64,000 bases of DNA. It comes from Verrucomicrobiaceae bacterium (GTDB lineage: Bacteria > Verrucomicrobiota > Verrucomicrobiia > Opitutales > Intestinicryptomonadaceae). The notes below the pieces were generated by a model. The model had not been told where the DNA came from and made no database searches. It was given only the letters and a program-made list of their open reading frames with translations. How positions within the stretch are numbered: position 1 is the stretch's first letter; each line of letters starts with the position of its first letter. Shown in pieces: positions 16,773-25,559 of this stretch. The stretch is from positions 82,068 to 146,067 of the forward strand of contig SUVO01000005.1 of NCBI GenBank assembly GCA_015061955.1. Reading direction: 5' to 3'. The translations under genes and the position numbers were made by a program.

Positions 16773-17321
16773 TTATTCTTTTGATTTTTCGATAGTCAAA
16801 ATAGTATCTTGATTCGTTTTTATTAAATTGTCTAATTGAGAGAGAACATTTAATGCAACTTTTTCAAGTACATCATTTTTTCCACTCATTGCATACAATT
16901 TTTCAATTTCTATATTTAATGAAATAATATTTTTTTCAATTTCTTTATTTTTTGCTTTTAATGATATTATTTTTTTTTCAAAAATATCTATAGCCCTTTG
17001 TGTTTCAATTTCTGATGCATATCTATTAAATTCATCTATAAGTTGTTTGTTTTTTTCTTTGATTGAAAGAAGAAATCTTCTTTTTTTAAAGATAAGAGGA
17101 AAATTTGCGTTAACATATTCAACAATATCATCATGCAATCCTTCTGAATTATCAACAATAACACCTTTACGATCTTCTTTAGAAGTTTGAATCGAAAAAG
17201 ATGAAAATTGTGCATTTTCATCTTTTTTCGAAAAATATTCTGAACAAGATGTAAAATTCCTTAAAAACAACAAGAAAAAAAATAGAATTGTTACTGATAA
17301 AAGAGAAATTAGTATATTCAT
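16773..17321 (-). CDS. Single-pass membrane protein with coiled coil
   Basis: The 182-residue protein starts with one strongly hydrophobic segment (about residues 3-20), followed by RNFTSC and a polar linker. A long coiled-coil region covers about residues 80-175 (KKIISLKAKNKEIEKNI pattern). The cysteine after the hydrophobic segment does not form a good lipobox, so a membrane anchor is more likely than a lipoprotein. No family is recognised. It shares its architecture with the next gene upstream (17326-17895), separated by only 4 bp, and the two may be distant duplicates or partners in one membrane complex. Confidence 0.6.
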   Translation of the reverse strand: MNILISLLSVTILFFFLLFLRNFTSCSEYFSKKDENAQFSSFSIQTSKEDRKGVIVDNSEGLHDDIVEYVNANFPLIFKKRRFLLSIKEKNKQLIDEFNRYASEIETQRAIDIFEKKIISLKAKNKEIEKNIISLNIEIEKLYAMSGKNDVLEKVALNVLSQLDNLIKTNQDTILTIEKSKE

Positions 17322-17325
17322 CTTT

Positions 17326-17895
17326 TTATTTTGTGTCCATCAGCGCAACGTCAAGCTCAGCGTTAGCTTTATCTAAATCAACATAAATAGATTCAATTAC
17401 CTTTTCTAAATCTCTTCCACTTGTTAAACTTTTAGCATCCGCACCTAAAACAGAAGTTGCAGCTTTAGTAATAGACATTTCAGCTTCCACAATTTCTAAA
17501 TTAGCTCTAAGTTCTTCAAATTTTGCATTTGCTGTTTTGTATGCCTTTGTTGCACGGGCATCTACTTCATCCAACTTGTTTATTAAAGCTTGATAACGAA
17601 GTTTATGTTCTTCTGTCAATTTAGGATTTTGTAAGTGGCGATTTATTGTGCGACGCACTGTTTTTACTTTTATAAGTTTGAGTTTTATATCTTCAATTCG
17701 TTTAATTGCTAATTTCTCTGCCACTTCAATTTTTCCGACAGCATCGACCATTTTATTTTCAGCATTGTCTTTTGCTACTTCAATAGCAGCTTTTGCCTTT
17801 TCGCTACCGAAAAAGTAAAATCCACCAGCAATTAATGCAATTCCTGCAATTATTCCTAATATTAACGATAATATTGATCCTTTACGTGCTTTCAT
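17326..17895 (-). CDS. Single-pass membrane protein with helical stalk
   Basis: I prefer the ATG at 17895, which lies 4 bp after the stop of the QPQF-repeat gene, over an in-frame ATG at 17925 inside that gene. The 189-residue product has a basic start (MKARKGS) and a glycine-rich membrane segment (LILGIIAGIALIAGGFYFF). The rest is a long alanine-, lysine- and glutamate-rich helix, interrupted by one turn, that resembles the general build of coiled-coil stalk proteins. No family is recognised. Its base composition is less AT-extreme than that of its downstream neighbours, as if it were older or better conserved. It probably oligomerises at the inner membrane. Confidence 0.6.
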   Translation of the reverse strand: MKARKGSILSLILGIIAGIALIAGGFYFFGSEKAKAAIEVAKDNAENKMVDAVGKIEVAEKLAIKRIEDIKLKLIKVKTVRRTINRHLQNPKLTEEHKLRYQALINKLDEVDARATKAYKTANAKFEELRANLEIVEAEMSITKAATSVLGADAKSLTSGRDLEKVIESIYVDLDKANAELDVALMDTK

Positions 17896-17899
17896 AATT

Positions 17900-19297
17900 T
17901 TATTTTTTGTTTCTTTTTGTTTCAATTTCTTTTAATCTTTCTCTGTATTTTTTGTATAAACTATCCCAATCAAAATCTATTTTATTAGTGTATAAATCCT
18001 TCAATTTTGATTTAATTAGAATAGTTCCTATGCGGTCTGCCTCTTCTTTAATTTGACTTGGGTTAAATTTGTCTAGAAATTGAGGCTGATACTTTATAAG
18101 ATCTGCTATATCTGAACCACGAAAAGCAGCCCATGAAAAACATCTATTAGAAAACTGAGGTTGCTTTGATAATATTTTAACCCAGTCTTGGACATCGAAC
18201 TTTTTCCAAATAAAGAACTCATCGCATTTATCGTCAAACTGAGGTTGCTTTAATAACAATGCCGCCCAGTCTTCATGTCTAAAATTCCATTTGTCGCATT
18301 TATTGGCAAACTGAGGACGTTTCGCTAATAATAGAGACCAGTCCATATGTTCCCATCCGTTGTATTCATCACATTTTTTTAAATATTGCAATTGCACAGA
18401 TAACAATTTGCCCCAATGTTCAAACTGACACCATCCATAATATTCTTCAAATTTTTTCTCAAAACTTGGATTTTTTGTTAATAAACGTGCCCAGTGTTCG
18501 GACTTTAATTCTCTCCATTCTCCATTTATATCAAATCTATCCACAAATTGTGGTTGATTACACAATATCTCAACTTTTCCATCAATATCTATACAATTCC
18601 AGTCAAATTTGTCTATAAATTGCGGGTGTTTTGATACTAATTTTGCGATATCAATTGATGCCCAAGGTTCCCCTCTACTATTTTTGTCTACCCGCCCATT
18701 CCTATCAAAACTGGGGTTCCTCCAACCGTTAAATTCATCACATAAATTCGCAAATTGTGGTTGTGATAGTAATAGAGAACTCCAACAGGTATCGTTGAAT
18801 TCTAAAAAGATATCTTTCAAATTGTTATGGTAGTAGCTTTCAATATTAGTCGCATCTATAATTTGTGGCTGTTTTTTAAGTAAATTCACAAAACTGATGC
18901 AACCAGCACCAAAATGTCCTCTGTATTCTAAGTTATAAATTAAATCTGAAATGTCGCCAATAAATCGTATAAAATTTGGTTGATACGACAATACATATAG
19001 CCAATGCCTAGCATTAACTTGATGTTTGTCATTGCTGTATCCTGGAGTAGACCCAAGGAAGAATTCGTCCCAATAGTCCCAAACACAGCTTGAACGTTCT
19101 TCAAAAAACTGAAGATATTTATAAATATATTCAGGATACATAGCTATTATCTCATGCCACATATAACCTATAGGCATCCTTTTTAATGTAGGGTCTGTTT
19201 CTATAATTTCCCTAATCGAAATTGGAACTGAAGCATTTTTTTTGCTTTCGTCTTCAAGCGTATATGGCTGAAATAATTTTTTTATAATATTAAGCAT
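17900..19297 (-). CDS. QPQF-repeat protein (tandem W-LL-x-QPQF units), island copy
   Basis: The 465-residue protein consists mainly of about eleven degenerate repeats of 25-45 residues. Each has a Trp, then LL or similar, then a QPQF-like core and a basic or acidic K/R-C/F segment, for example WAALLLKQPQFDDKCDEF and WVKILSKQPQFSNRC. The N-terminal 60 residues and the last 60 (KSKLKDLYTNKIDFDW and after) are non-repeat caps. I do not know a named Pfam family for this unit. Two paralogues lie at 29853-33055. The pattern suggests a helical solenoid used for binding. It sits 12 bp after a PD-(D/E)XK nuclease gene and 4 bp before a membrane-protein gene, so it is in their operon. Confidence 0.7.
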   Translation of the reverse strand: MLNIIKKLFQPYTLEDESKKNASVPISIREIIETDPTLKRMPIGYMWHEIIAMYPEYIYKYLQFFEERSSCVWDYWDEFFLGSTPGYSNDKHQVNARHWLYVLSYQPNFIRFIGDISDLIYNLEYRGHFGAGCISFVNLLKKQPQIIDATNIESYYHNNLKDIFLEFNDTCWSSLLLSQPQFANLCDEFNGWRNPSFDRNGRVDKNSRGEPWASIDIAKLVSKHPQFIDKFDWNCIDIDGKVEILCNQPQFVDRFDINGEWRELKSEHWARLLTKNPSFEKKFEEYYGWCQFEHWGKLLSVQLQYLKKCDEYNGWEHMDWSLLLAKRPQFANKCDKWNFRHEDWAALLLKQPQFDDKCDEFFIWKKFDVQDWVKILSKQPQFSNRCFSWAAFRGSDIADLIKYQPQFLDKFNPSQIKEEADRIGTILIKSKLKDLYTNKIDFDWDSLYKKYRERLKEIETKRNKK

Positions 19298-19309
19298 AAT
19301 TTATGTGTT

Positions 19310-20479
19310 TTATTGTTTTGTATTCATTCTTTTAGGGTTCATTTTAAAGAAAGCCTTAATAACGTTCTTAATATTATCAAAAGAATAATACGATTTTAGC
19401 TTTTCACGATCATACCAATACAACATATCAGGAGCAAACTTTCCGATAGGAATATATTCTTCCTTAAAAATAGACTCATCCCATTTTACCCCAATGTCAT
19501 TTAAAAGATTTTTCAGATCTTTTTGGGATATACAATTTCTCTTTTTTGAGCTTTTGATAATACTATTTGCACTTGCAAACTTTTTTAAATCCAATTGTTT
19601 TTGAGTTAATTTCACATAATATCTTATTTGACCACCTTGAATCTGAATCCCTGCACATCCTTTATTTTTATTGCTTTTGTCTTTAGCGTTACTGGGGAAT
19701 CCTTCTTCACAATGAAAATCATTTCGCCATATAGAAATTAAGGCATCTTTTCTTGTAAATCCAAATTCATAATGATAGTCATTTTGTTTAAAATATTTTT
19801 GTAGAAAATCTTGAAGGCGACTCATACGAGCCTTGAAATAAAAGTCTCTTAATTTAACTTCTTCCAAAAAATTATATTCGTGATTATTTGAAACAAAATC
19901 ATATATATCTTTTTTGTTTTTAATCAGCGAATTTATAAATTTCAAATATTCGACATAGCTATTCTTTAAATATTTTATATGCTTACGATCTGAAGTCTTG
20001 CAAAAGTTAAATTCATTAAATCCATCTAATACTTTTATTATTTTACTGTAATAAACAATCTTCCAATTAGAATTTTCAGATGTCATAAAGCGAACACAAT
20101 CAAACAACAACAAAGTTCCCGAAAAATTATACCCCCTATATATTTCTGAAACTTTATTCTTGTAATCTTTAAGTTGTTCTTGTGATGGATATGATGTTAT
20201 TTTATTTTCTATAACAAAAATAGATTGAGTCGATTTGTCTTTGAAAAATATGTCAAAATGATTTTTTTCACGAATAGCTTTAATTCCTTTTGGCATTTTT
20301 TCACCAAACAAGACTTTAAATAACTTTTCTTTAGCTTGTTCATTTAAAACATCATTAAAGAGCCAGACTAAAACATTAGAATGAAATAACTCCTTATTAC
20401 CGAGAGAAAATACATACATGGGATTTTGCTTTAATAAACCCACATCCTTAATAATATTAGAAATCTCTCTCTTAATCAT
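19310..20479 (-). CDS. PD-(D/E)XK nuclease superfamily protein
   Basis: The 389-residue protein opens with the signature of the PDDEXK_4-type family: ELFHSNVLVWLF (30-41), then FDIFFKD with D76, FVIENKI with E91 and K93, and a following QLKDY. This D-x14-E-x-K spacing is a complete PD-(D/E)XK active site with a plausible basic residue after it. Proteins of this family are common in defence and mobile regions and are presumed DNA or RNA endonucleases. The C-terminal half (from about residue 190) is beta-rich and unassigned and may hold the target-recognition part. It is the first gene of the six-gene minus-strand operon, and its own promoter should lie in 20480-20620. No methyltransferase partner is present. 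Confidence 0.78.
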   Translation of the reverse strand: MIKREISNIIKDVGLLKQNPMYVFSLGNKELFHSNVLVWLFNDVLNEQAKEKLFKVLFGEKMPKGIKAIREKNHFDIFFKDKSTQSIFVIENKITSYPSQEQLKDYKNKVSEIYRGYNFSGTLLLFDCVRFMTSENSNWKIVYYSKIIKVLDGFNEFNFCKTSDRKHIKYLKNSYVEYLKFINSLIKNKKDIYDFVSNNHEYNFLEEVKLRDFYFKARMSRLQDFLQKYFKQNDYHYEFGFTRKDALISIWRNDFHCEEGFPSNAKDKSNKNKGCAGIQIQGGQIRYYVKLTQKQLDLKKFASANSIIKSSKKRNCISQKDLKNLLNDIGVKWDESIFKEEYIPIGKFAPDMLYWYDREKLKSYYSFDNIKNVIKAFFKMNPKRMNTKQ

Positions 20480-20624
20480 TTATACACGACTATAGTATTA
20501 TAATACTCATGTCAATTCTTTTTTAGTAATTCTTAATAATCCCTTTATTTTACAGCGTTTCAAGATGATTAAATTTTTTACAAGATATTCCAATAAAGCC
20601 ACACAGAGAAATGTTGTTTTATAA

Positions 20625-20888
20625 CTACATAACGCTCAAATATTTTTGTTAGACGATGAGGGATTAAGTATTTGTGAGCTTGCCGAAAGAGAAAATCTCA
20701 AACATGGAATGATAGGGAGACAGCTCAAAATACTTGATAGGCTTTCAGCAAGTGCAATCGAATTGATTCTCAAACTTCGATATGAACGCCAAACAAAGCA
20801 ATTGACGTTTCGTAAGCTGGAGGAGATTTCAAAACCCCCTCAAGCCAACCACATAAAGCTCATCAAACAACTGGTAAATTTGAGATGA
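20625..20888 (+). pseudogene. C-terminal remnant of a serine recombinase-type protein
   Basis: The frame is open from just after a TAA (20622) and starts without ATG; a TTG at 20646 is the only candidate. The roughly 80 residues read as the tail of phage/plasmid-type site-specific recombinases: LDDEGLSICELAERENL, then a helix-turn-helix-like HGMIGRQLKILDRLS, ASAIELIL and LTFRKLEEI. The resolvase catalytic domain with its serine is absent. It lies about 250 bp from tRNA-Leu at the right end of the accessory island, consistent with a decayed integrase module. It is very unlikely to be functional. Confidence 0.55.
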
Positions 20889-21102
20889 TTCTAAATTGCA
20901 TAAGTTGTTGATAAGTGTCTAACACTTCTTCCTGAAAATTAGCCGATTTTCGACCAAATATCGACTTTTTGAGACTTTTAACAAGGCTCTTATCACGAAC
21001 CTGCGTTAGACATTTTTTACTCTTTTTAAAGTGGCGGCGAACGGCTAACGCCGTTGCACCTTGGCTTTGAGGTTAAAGGTATAATGAATAGTGGTTATAA
21101 AA

Positions 21103-21138
21103 CAAAAAAATCTAACACGGTTCGTGTTAGATTTTTTT
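21103..21138 (-). terminator. Bidirectional terminator downstream of tRNA-Leu
   Basis: A perfect 9-bp stem (TCTAACACG and CGTGTTAGA, 21111-21131) with a 3-base loop is flanked by seven A residues on the left and seven T residues on the right. It can therefore stop transcription of the minus-strand tRNA gene and also plus-strand transcripts. Confidence 0.85.
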
Positions 21139-21139
21139 G

Positions 21140-21220
21140 TACTCGGGACGGGACTTGAACCCGTACGATTTTACTCGGCGGATTTTAAGTCCGCTGCGTC
21201 TACCATTCCGCCACCCGAGC
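21140..21220 (-). tRNA. tRNA-Leu (anticodon UAA)
   Basis: Read on the minus strand, the 81-base sequence folds as a class II tRNA. The acceptor arms are GCTCGGG and CCCGAGT, the D arm is GGCGGAATGGTAGACGC, the anticodon arm GCGGACTTAAAATCCGC has UAA at the anticodon, a variable arm follows, and the T arm is ACGGGTTCAAGTCCCGT. The discriminator is A and no CCA is encoded. The accessory island lies on its 3' side, the usual side for tRNA-targeting integrases. I did not find a repeat of the tRNA 3' end at the far side of the island. Confidence 0.97.
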
Positions 21221-21271
21221 ATTTTTAAAAATACATATAATCTTAATTTTCTGCATACAGTCAAGCAAAAA

Positions 21272-22714
21272 TCACTTAACTTTTGCATCATCCCATCTAA
21301 ATGCCGACATCGATACCACCCAAAAACTAGCAATAACTGCTATATTCTGGAATGGAATCTCTACCAACGACATCCCCAACACACAAAAAACTGCCAACAT
21401 CATTACCACACTAGGCCAACTAAACTCGCGTTTTACAAGCCAACGAACAAAAAAACACAAGAATGTAAGCCCACTGAACACAAAACCAACTAATCCATTC
21501 TCGATATACTCATGCAACACATCTACATTTGCACTTTTCCACGGCAACGCACCCAAATCACTACCCTGATACAATGAAAATACACTCGGAAACGATGCCG
21601 AACCATAACCCAAAAGCTTTCTATCTTCTGAAAACATCTTCATTGTATCCTCAACAACTGCCATTTTTTCTACATATGTTATCGAATTATCATTATTCTC
21701 ATCTACATACAACAACTGCGAATTTTTACACACTTCGTGTACTGAAATTATTGTCATAAACCAAAACACAATAGCACCAAGCCCGTACAACACAAAAGGT
21801 ACACGCATTTTCTTTAATCGCTTCGTATGCGACGACACTCTAAGCAACAATTCGTGTCTATATAAATTCATTTTTACAGGCAATAGATAAAATGCCATAA
21901 CGCTCATACCAACTGCCATTACCAAACTAGCACTAAGCTCGTGCACCAACTTCCCCGCAATAAGAACGCCCAAATACAAAACACAACCCGACGCCAAACA
22001 AGCAAAACGTACAGACCAAAAGAACTGAAACGATCTAAAACGCTGTTCCGAAAACAACGCCATTGCCATAGATGCACCAATCCACAACACCGCAAACGAT
22101 GCCCATTGTGCAGAATTTGGGAATGTAGAAAAGAAATCGGTTGAAGAATCAGCAAACATTGTCCCTTCAAATCTCCACATAAACATAATGCCACAACCCA
22201 AAATCATTAACACTACAATCATTGCTGACGCCCAAATTAAAATCTTTCGTATCACGTAGCAAGAATCGGTTATCATAAAAATAGAAAGCCCACACAAAAA
22301 TGCCGACAATCTCGCCAAATCATCTGATATAGCAACCAATGGTTTATCACCTACAAAAATTGGTATATTGGCACAATCGGTCGACAACGCGTAATAAGTG
22401 AAACCTCCCAACTCGTACATGTCGAAGCCACCATTACAAATACCCCAAATGGTAATGCCAAACATAGCCAAAAAAGGCAACGTATAAAACAACATCTGCC
22501 CTACCATTCTACCTGGACAAGCATTCCATGTGTACGCATAATTTATAATATTTATTGGGGCAACCATGCCAAGCGACACAAACAGCCCCATAAATAATTC
22601 AGAACTACCACCAAAAAATATAACAGGTAACAACAATACACAGAGAACATTATAAACAAGAATTGTCTCGTTTGTATTGCGAGTTGATTTAATTACTACA
22701 TCTTCGTCGAGCAT
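21272..22714 (-). CDS. O-antigen ligase/polymerase-like polytopic membrane protein
   Basis: The 480-residue protein has about eleven to twelve hydrophobic segments and one larger loop before the last helices. That loop contains LLGYGSASFPSVFSLYQGSD and VDVLHEYIENGLVG, matching the periplasmic loop of the Wzy_C/WaaL family, where a His in a H-x-Y-x-E context is the key residue. These proteins ligate or polymerise undecaprenyl-linked glycans at the periplasmic face. It could act on the glycan made by the locus at 1-10 kb, 12 kb away. It is 9 bp from the DJ-1 gene and may end that operon. Confidence 0.75.
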   Translation of the reverse strand: MLDEDVVIKSTRNTNETILVYNVLCVLLLPVIFFGGSSELFMGLFVSLGMVAPINIINYAYTWNACPGRMVGQMLFYTLPFLAMFGITIWGICNGGFDMYELGGFTYYALSTDCANIPIFVGDKPLVAISDDLARLSAFLCGLSIFMITDSCYVIRKILIWASAMIVVLMILGCGIMFMWRFEGTMFADSSTDFFSTFPNSAQWASFAVLWIGASMAMALFSEQRFRSFQFFWSVRFACLASGCVLYLGVLIAGKLVHELSASLVMAVGMSVMAFYLLPVKMNLYRHELLLRVSSHTKRLKKMRVPFVLYGLGAIVFWFMTIISVHEVCKNSQLLYVDENNDNSITYVEKMAVVEDTMKMFSEDRKLLGYGSASFPSVFSLYQGSDLGALPWKSANVDVLHEYIENGLVGFVFSGLTFLCFFVRWLVKREFSWPSVVMMLAVFCVLGMSLVEIPFQNIAVIASFWVVSMSAFRWDDAKVK

Positions 22715-22723
22715 ATTAATGTA

Positions 22724-23269
22724 TTATCTCATAAAACAGGTTGAAATTTCAACTTCTTTTGCACACTCGGTCGAAAACAATTTTTCAACCAAAACTAAAC
22801 CAAATTCAACTGCAGTACCAGCACCTTGCGAAGTTATAACATTACCATCAACAACAACAGCTTCATTTGTTGTACAATTTTCAAGTTCTGCAATTCGAGA
22901 AGTATGTGCAGTACAACGTTTTCCATTTAGAATGCCTGCCTCTTTTAATACAATAGGAGCAGCACAAATAGCACCTACTACTGCACCATTTTCATACTGA
23001 CGTTTTACGAAATCCAAAACATCTTTATTACTTGCAACCCAATTTGTTCCTGGACCTCCAGGAACTACGACCATATCAAAATTTTCATCTTTTTTATCTA
23101 CAAACAAGCTATCACAAGTAATTGTAATACCACTTCGCCCGACAACTTTAAGATTATCGGTTAACGATGCCAAACAAACTTCAGCTTTTGCTCGTATCAA
23201 AAAATCAATAGGCGCTATAGCCTCAAGCTCCTCTACATTATCAAACATCAAAACTATTACTTTTTTCAT
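22724..23269 (-). CDS. DJ-1/PfpI family protein
   Basis: The 181-residue protein has the full length of the DJ-1 subgroup. It has the early acidic EELEA segment, VVVPGGPGT, and the nucleophile elbow GAICAAP with C102, followed by LNGKRCTAHTS. DJ-1 proteins of this form (YajL/ThiJ-like) are cytoplasmic and have been linked to protection from oxidative stress and reactive aldehydes such as methylglyoxal. The gene overlaps the alpha/beta hydrolase gene by 4 bp and so is translated after it. The precise reaction in this organism is not known. Confidence 0.88.
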   Translation of the reverse strand: MKKVIVLMFDNVEELEAIAPIDFLIRAKAEVCLASLTDNLKVVGRSGITITCDSLFVDKKDENFDMVVVPGGPGTNWVASNKDVLDFVKRQYENGAVVGAICAAPIVLKEAGILNGKRCTAHTSRIAELENCTTNEAVVVDGNVITSQGAGTAVEFGLVLVEKLFSTECAKEVEISTCFMR

Positions 23270-24039
23270 AACTCATTTATAAATCTTTTTAGTTCACTCC
23301 AATACTGTTGACTTTCAAAAAGTGGATAATGACCATAATCTTTGAATTTAACTAATCTACCTTTTTTTGCAACCGACAAATTCTCGTATCCATTTCTAAT
23401 ATGTACGGTTTTATCGCGCGTTCCATGGAAAAACAAAATTGGAATTTCGGTTTTTGACACATATTCAACAGTGTGCAAAATTTTCCATGGAACAATATCG
23501 TATGGCAACATTGTTTTAATCGCGCGCGACACACCTCCAACTAACAAAGCACCTTTTGCATTTGAATGTTTTGACGCCAAATACGCTGTTGGATAACTAC
23601 CCAAAGAATAACCTGCAAAAAACATATCTTCGGGTTTAAAACCAAGTGTTGTAGTTGCATAATTATACATAACATTGGCACACTCGATTAAATCGGGTTC
23701 CGACATTTTCCCCTCGCTTATACCATATCCACAATAATCGTAAACAAACACATTTACATTTAACTTATCGCGATATTGTTGCATTAACTCATAGATTTTC
23801 CCTAAATCTTCGCCATTACCATGCGAATAAATTACACAAATTTTCGATTTTTTATTTTCAAAAAATAACGTAGCAATCTTTCTACCATCATTGAGAGGTA
23901 GCATTTTAATTCCGTCGATTTTTTCGTACGTAGACTTGGGCGTAGGGAAAATTAACTTTTCTGAAAACAAAAACGCAAACAGAAGTAATCCTATATAAAC
24001 AACTGCGCAAGTTACAAAAATTGAACACAAAATTTTCAT
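23266..24039 (-). CDS. Alpha/beta hydrolase, membrane-anchored
   Basis: The 257-residue protein has an N-terminal membrane helix (about residues 5-25) and an alpha/beta-hydrolase domain. The domain shows the oxyanion motif YSHGNGED, DYCGYG, the nucleophile elbow GYSLG (S145), an acidic position near HGTRD, and a terminal His in KDYGHYPLF. It resembles the BEM46/YfhR group of small serine hydrolases. Its start overlaps the end of rsmA by 4 bp, so it is translationally coupled, though the functional link is unclear. The substrate is unknown. Confidence 0.85.
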   Translation of the reverse strand: MKILCSIFVTCAVVYIGLLLFAFLFSEKLIFPTPKSTYEKIDGIKMLPLNDGRKIATLFFENKKSKICVIYSHGNGEDLGKIYELMQQYRDKLNVNVFVYDYCGYGISEGKMSEPDLIECANVMYNYATTTLGFKPEDMFFAGYSLGSYPTAYLASKHSNAKGALLVGGVSRAIKTMLPYDIVPWKILHTVEYVSKTEIPILFFHGTRDKTVHIRNGYENLSVAKKGRLVKFKDYGHYPLFESQQYWSELKRFINEL

Positions 24040-24872
24040 TTTACAATTCCATCAAAAATTTTCCAATGAACAGAATCTATACGTTCTGGTCGAATATCGG
24101 GCGAAAGAGTTTTATCTTGTTCAAGCCATGCAAGTAGCAACTCTGAAAATTCGCCTGCCGACTTTGCTATCGACAACATTTGCTTTCTACGTTTTGAAAA
24201 AACATAACGCATTATCTCTTTTGTTTTAGGTTTGAACACAAACGGACATTCTTTACGTTTAAGCGCCAACAACACAGAATCAACAGCAGGACGTGGATGA
24301 AAGCACGATGCCGATACTTTATGACGTGCCGAAACATCGTATGCCTCAGAAAGACATATAGAAATTGGCGAAAATTCTTTCGAACCTCCAACAGCGGCAA
24401 ATCGCAATGCTGCTTCTTTTTGCAACATAAGCGACATCATTGAAGGCAACCTATCCGATAACACTTTATCTAACCACGGTGTACTGATTGCGTATGGTAA
24501 ATTTGCAACAATCTTAAAATCGGAAACTTCATCAGGCAAACTTGCCAACGGATATTCAACTGCATCGGCATTTATCAACGAAAAATTTTCCACCTGCGAA
24601 AAATGTTCCTTCAAATACGCGTGCAAAGTTTTATCTAATTCCACTGCATACACTTTGGCTCCAGCCTGCAATAATGCTCCAGAAAGCGTACCCAACCCAG
24701 GACCTACTTCTACAACCACATCATCTTTTTTTACATCGGCAAGTTCTAACGATTTACGCACAATATTTGAATCAACTAAAAAATTCTGACCAAGCTTCTT
24801 TACTGGCGAATGTTCAAGTTGTTTCAAAAGCTCTAATGTTTGCGAAGGACTGAGTTGACCATTGATATCCAT
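24036..24872 (-). CDS. rsmA: 16S rRNA (adenine1518-N6/adenine1519-N6)-dimethyltransferase
   Basis: At 278 residues the protein is of normal RsmA/KsgA length. It has KKLGQNFLVDSNI at the start, the SAM-binding EVGPGLGTLSGALL, VYAVELD, and the catalytic NLPYAIS (the NLPY motif), followed by MLQKEAALR. It dimethylates the two adenines near the 3' end of 16S rRNA, late in small-subunit assembly. It is the first gene of a minus-strand operon with the hydrolase and the DJ-1 gene. The 53-bp gap to the divergent mazG gene must hold both promoters. Confidence 0.95.
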   Translation of the reverse strand: MDINGQLSPSQTLELLKQLEHSPVKKLGQNFLVDSNIVRKSLELADVKKDDVVVEVGPGLGTLSGALLQAGAKVYAVELDKTLHAYLKEHFSQVENFSLINADAVEYPLASLPDEVSDFKIVANLPYAISTPWLDKVLSDRLPSMMSLMLQKEAALRFAAVGGSKEFSPISICLSEAYDVSARHKVSASCFHPRPAVDSVLLALKRKECPFVFKPKTKEIMRYVFSKRRKQMLSIAKSAGEFSELLLAWLEQDKTLSPDIRPERIDSVHWKIFDGIVK

Positions 24873-24925
24873 AATTGGCGTATTATTGTTGCAATATATA
24901 AACTAATCGCAACAATATTTTTTCA

Positions 24926-25555
24926 ATGAAATCAATCGACAAGCTTATCGACATAATAAAAGCCTTGCGCGCCCCCGATGGTTGCCCATGGGACAGAGAA
25001 CAAACTCACGCATCTATAAGAGGTCATTTAGTTGAGGAATGTGCAGAACTTTTGGAAGCAATCGACCTAAATTCAACCGAAAAAATGCGTGAAGAATTAG
25101 GCGATGTCTTAATGCATGTGGCTCTTCATGCAGAAATTGCATCTGAAGAAAATCGCTTTAATCTTGATGATGTTGTAAACGAACTCAACGAAAAACTCGT
25201 ACGCCGACACCCTCATGTTTTTGCCGACAAAACTGCATTCACAAGTGATGATGTTTTGAAAATTTGGCAACAAGTAAAAAAAGAAGAAAAAAAAGAACGT
25301 GTTGTTGGAAAACTTTTCGATGGTATTCCACCTGCACTTTCTGCCCTAAGATACGCATACGATGTAGCTAAAAAAGTCGATACCGACTTACTTGCGCAAG
25401 CCGATATTTCAGCCGAAACTAACAAAAAAACTATGGCTGGCAAAAAAATTTTCGACGCTGTTCGAGATGCTCTTGCCGATAAATTTGAACCAGAAACAGC
25501 CTTGCGCGACTACATTTTAGAAATACGAAAAGCCGCCGACAAAAAAGGTGTTTAA
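24926..25555 (+). CDS. mazG: Nucleoside triphosphate pyrophosphohydrolase MazG
   Basis: The 209-residue protein has the MazG signature. The opening LRAPDGCPWDREQTHASI is followed by EECAELLEAID and EELGDVLMHVALHA, where the Glu/Asp residues bind magnesium. It has one complete MazG domain and a shorter C-terminal half, whereas E. coli MazG (263 residues) has two. The enzyme hydrolyses NTPs and dNTPs to monophosphates and pyrophosphate, a house-cleaning role. It is transcribed divergently from rsmA and overlaps or abuts the next gene. Confidence 0.92.
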   Translation: MKSIDKLIDIIKALRAPDGCPWDREQTHASIRGHLVEECAELLEAIDLNSTEKMREELGDVLMHVALHAEIASEENRFNLDDVVNELNEKLVRRHPHVFADKTAFTSDDVLKIWQQVKKEEKKERVVGKLFDGIPPALSALRYAYDVAKKVDTDLLAQADISAETNKKTMAGKKIFDAVRDALADKFEPETALRDYILEIRKAADKKGV

Positions 25556-25559
25556 GAAT

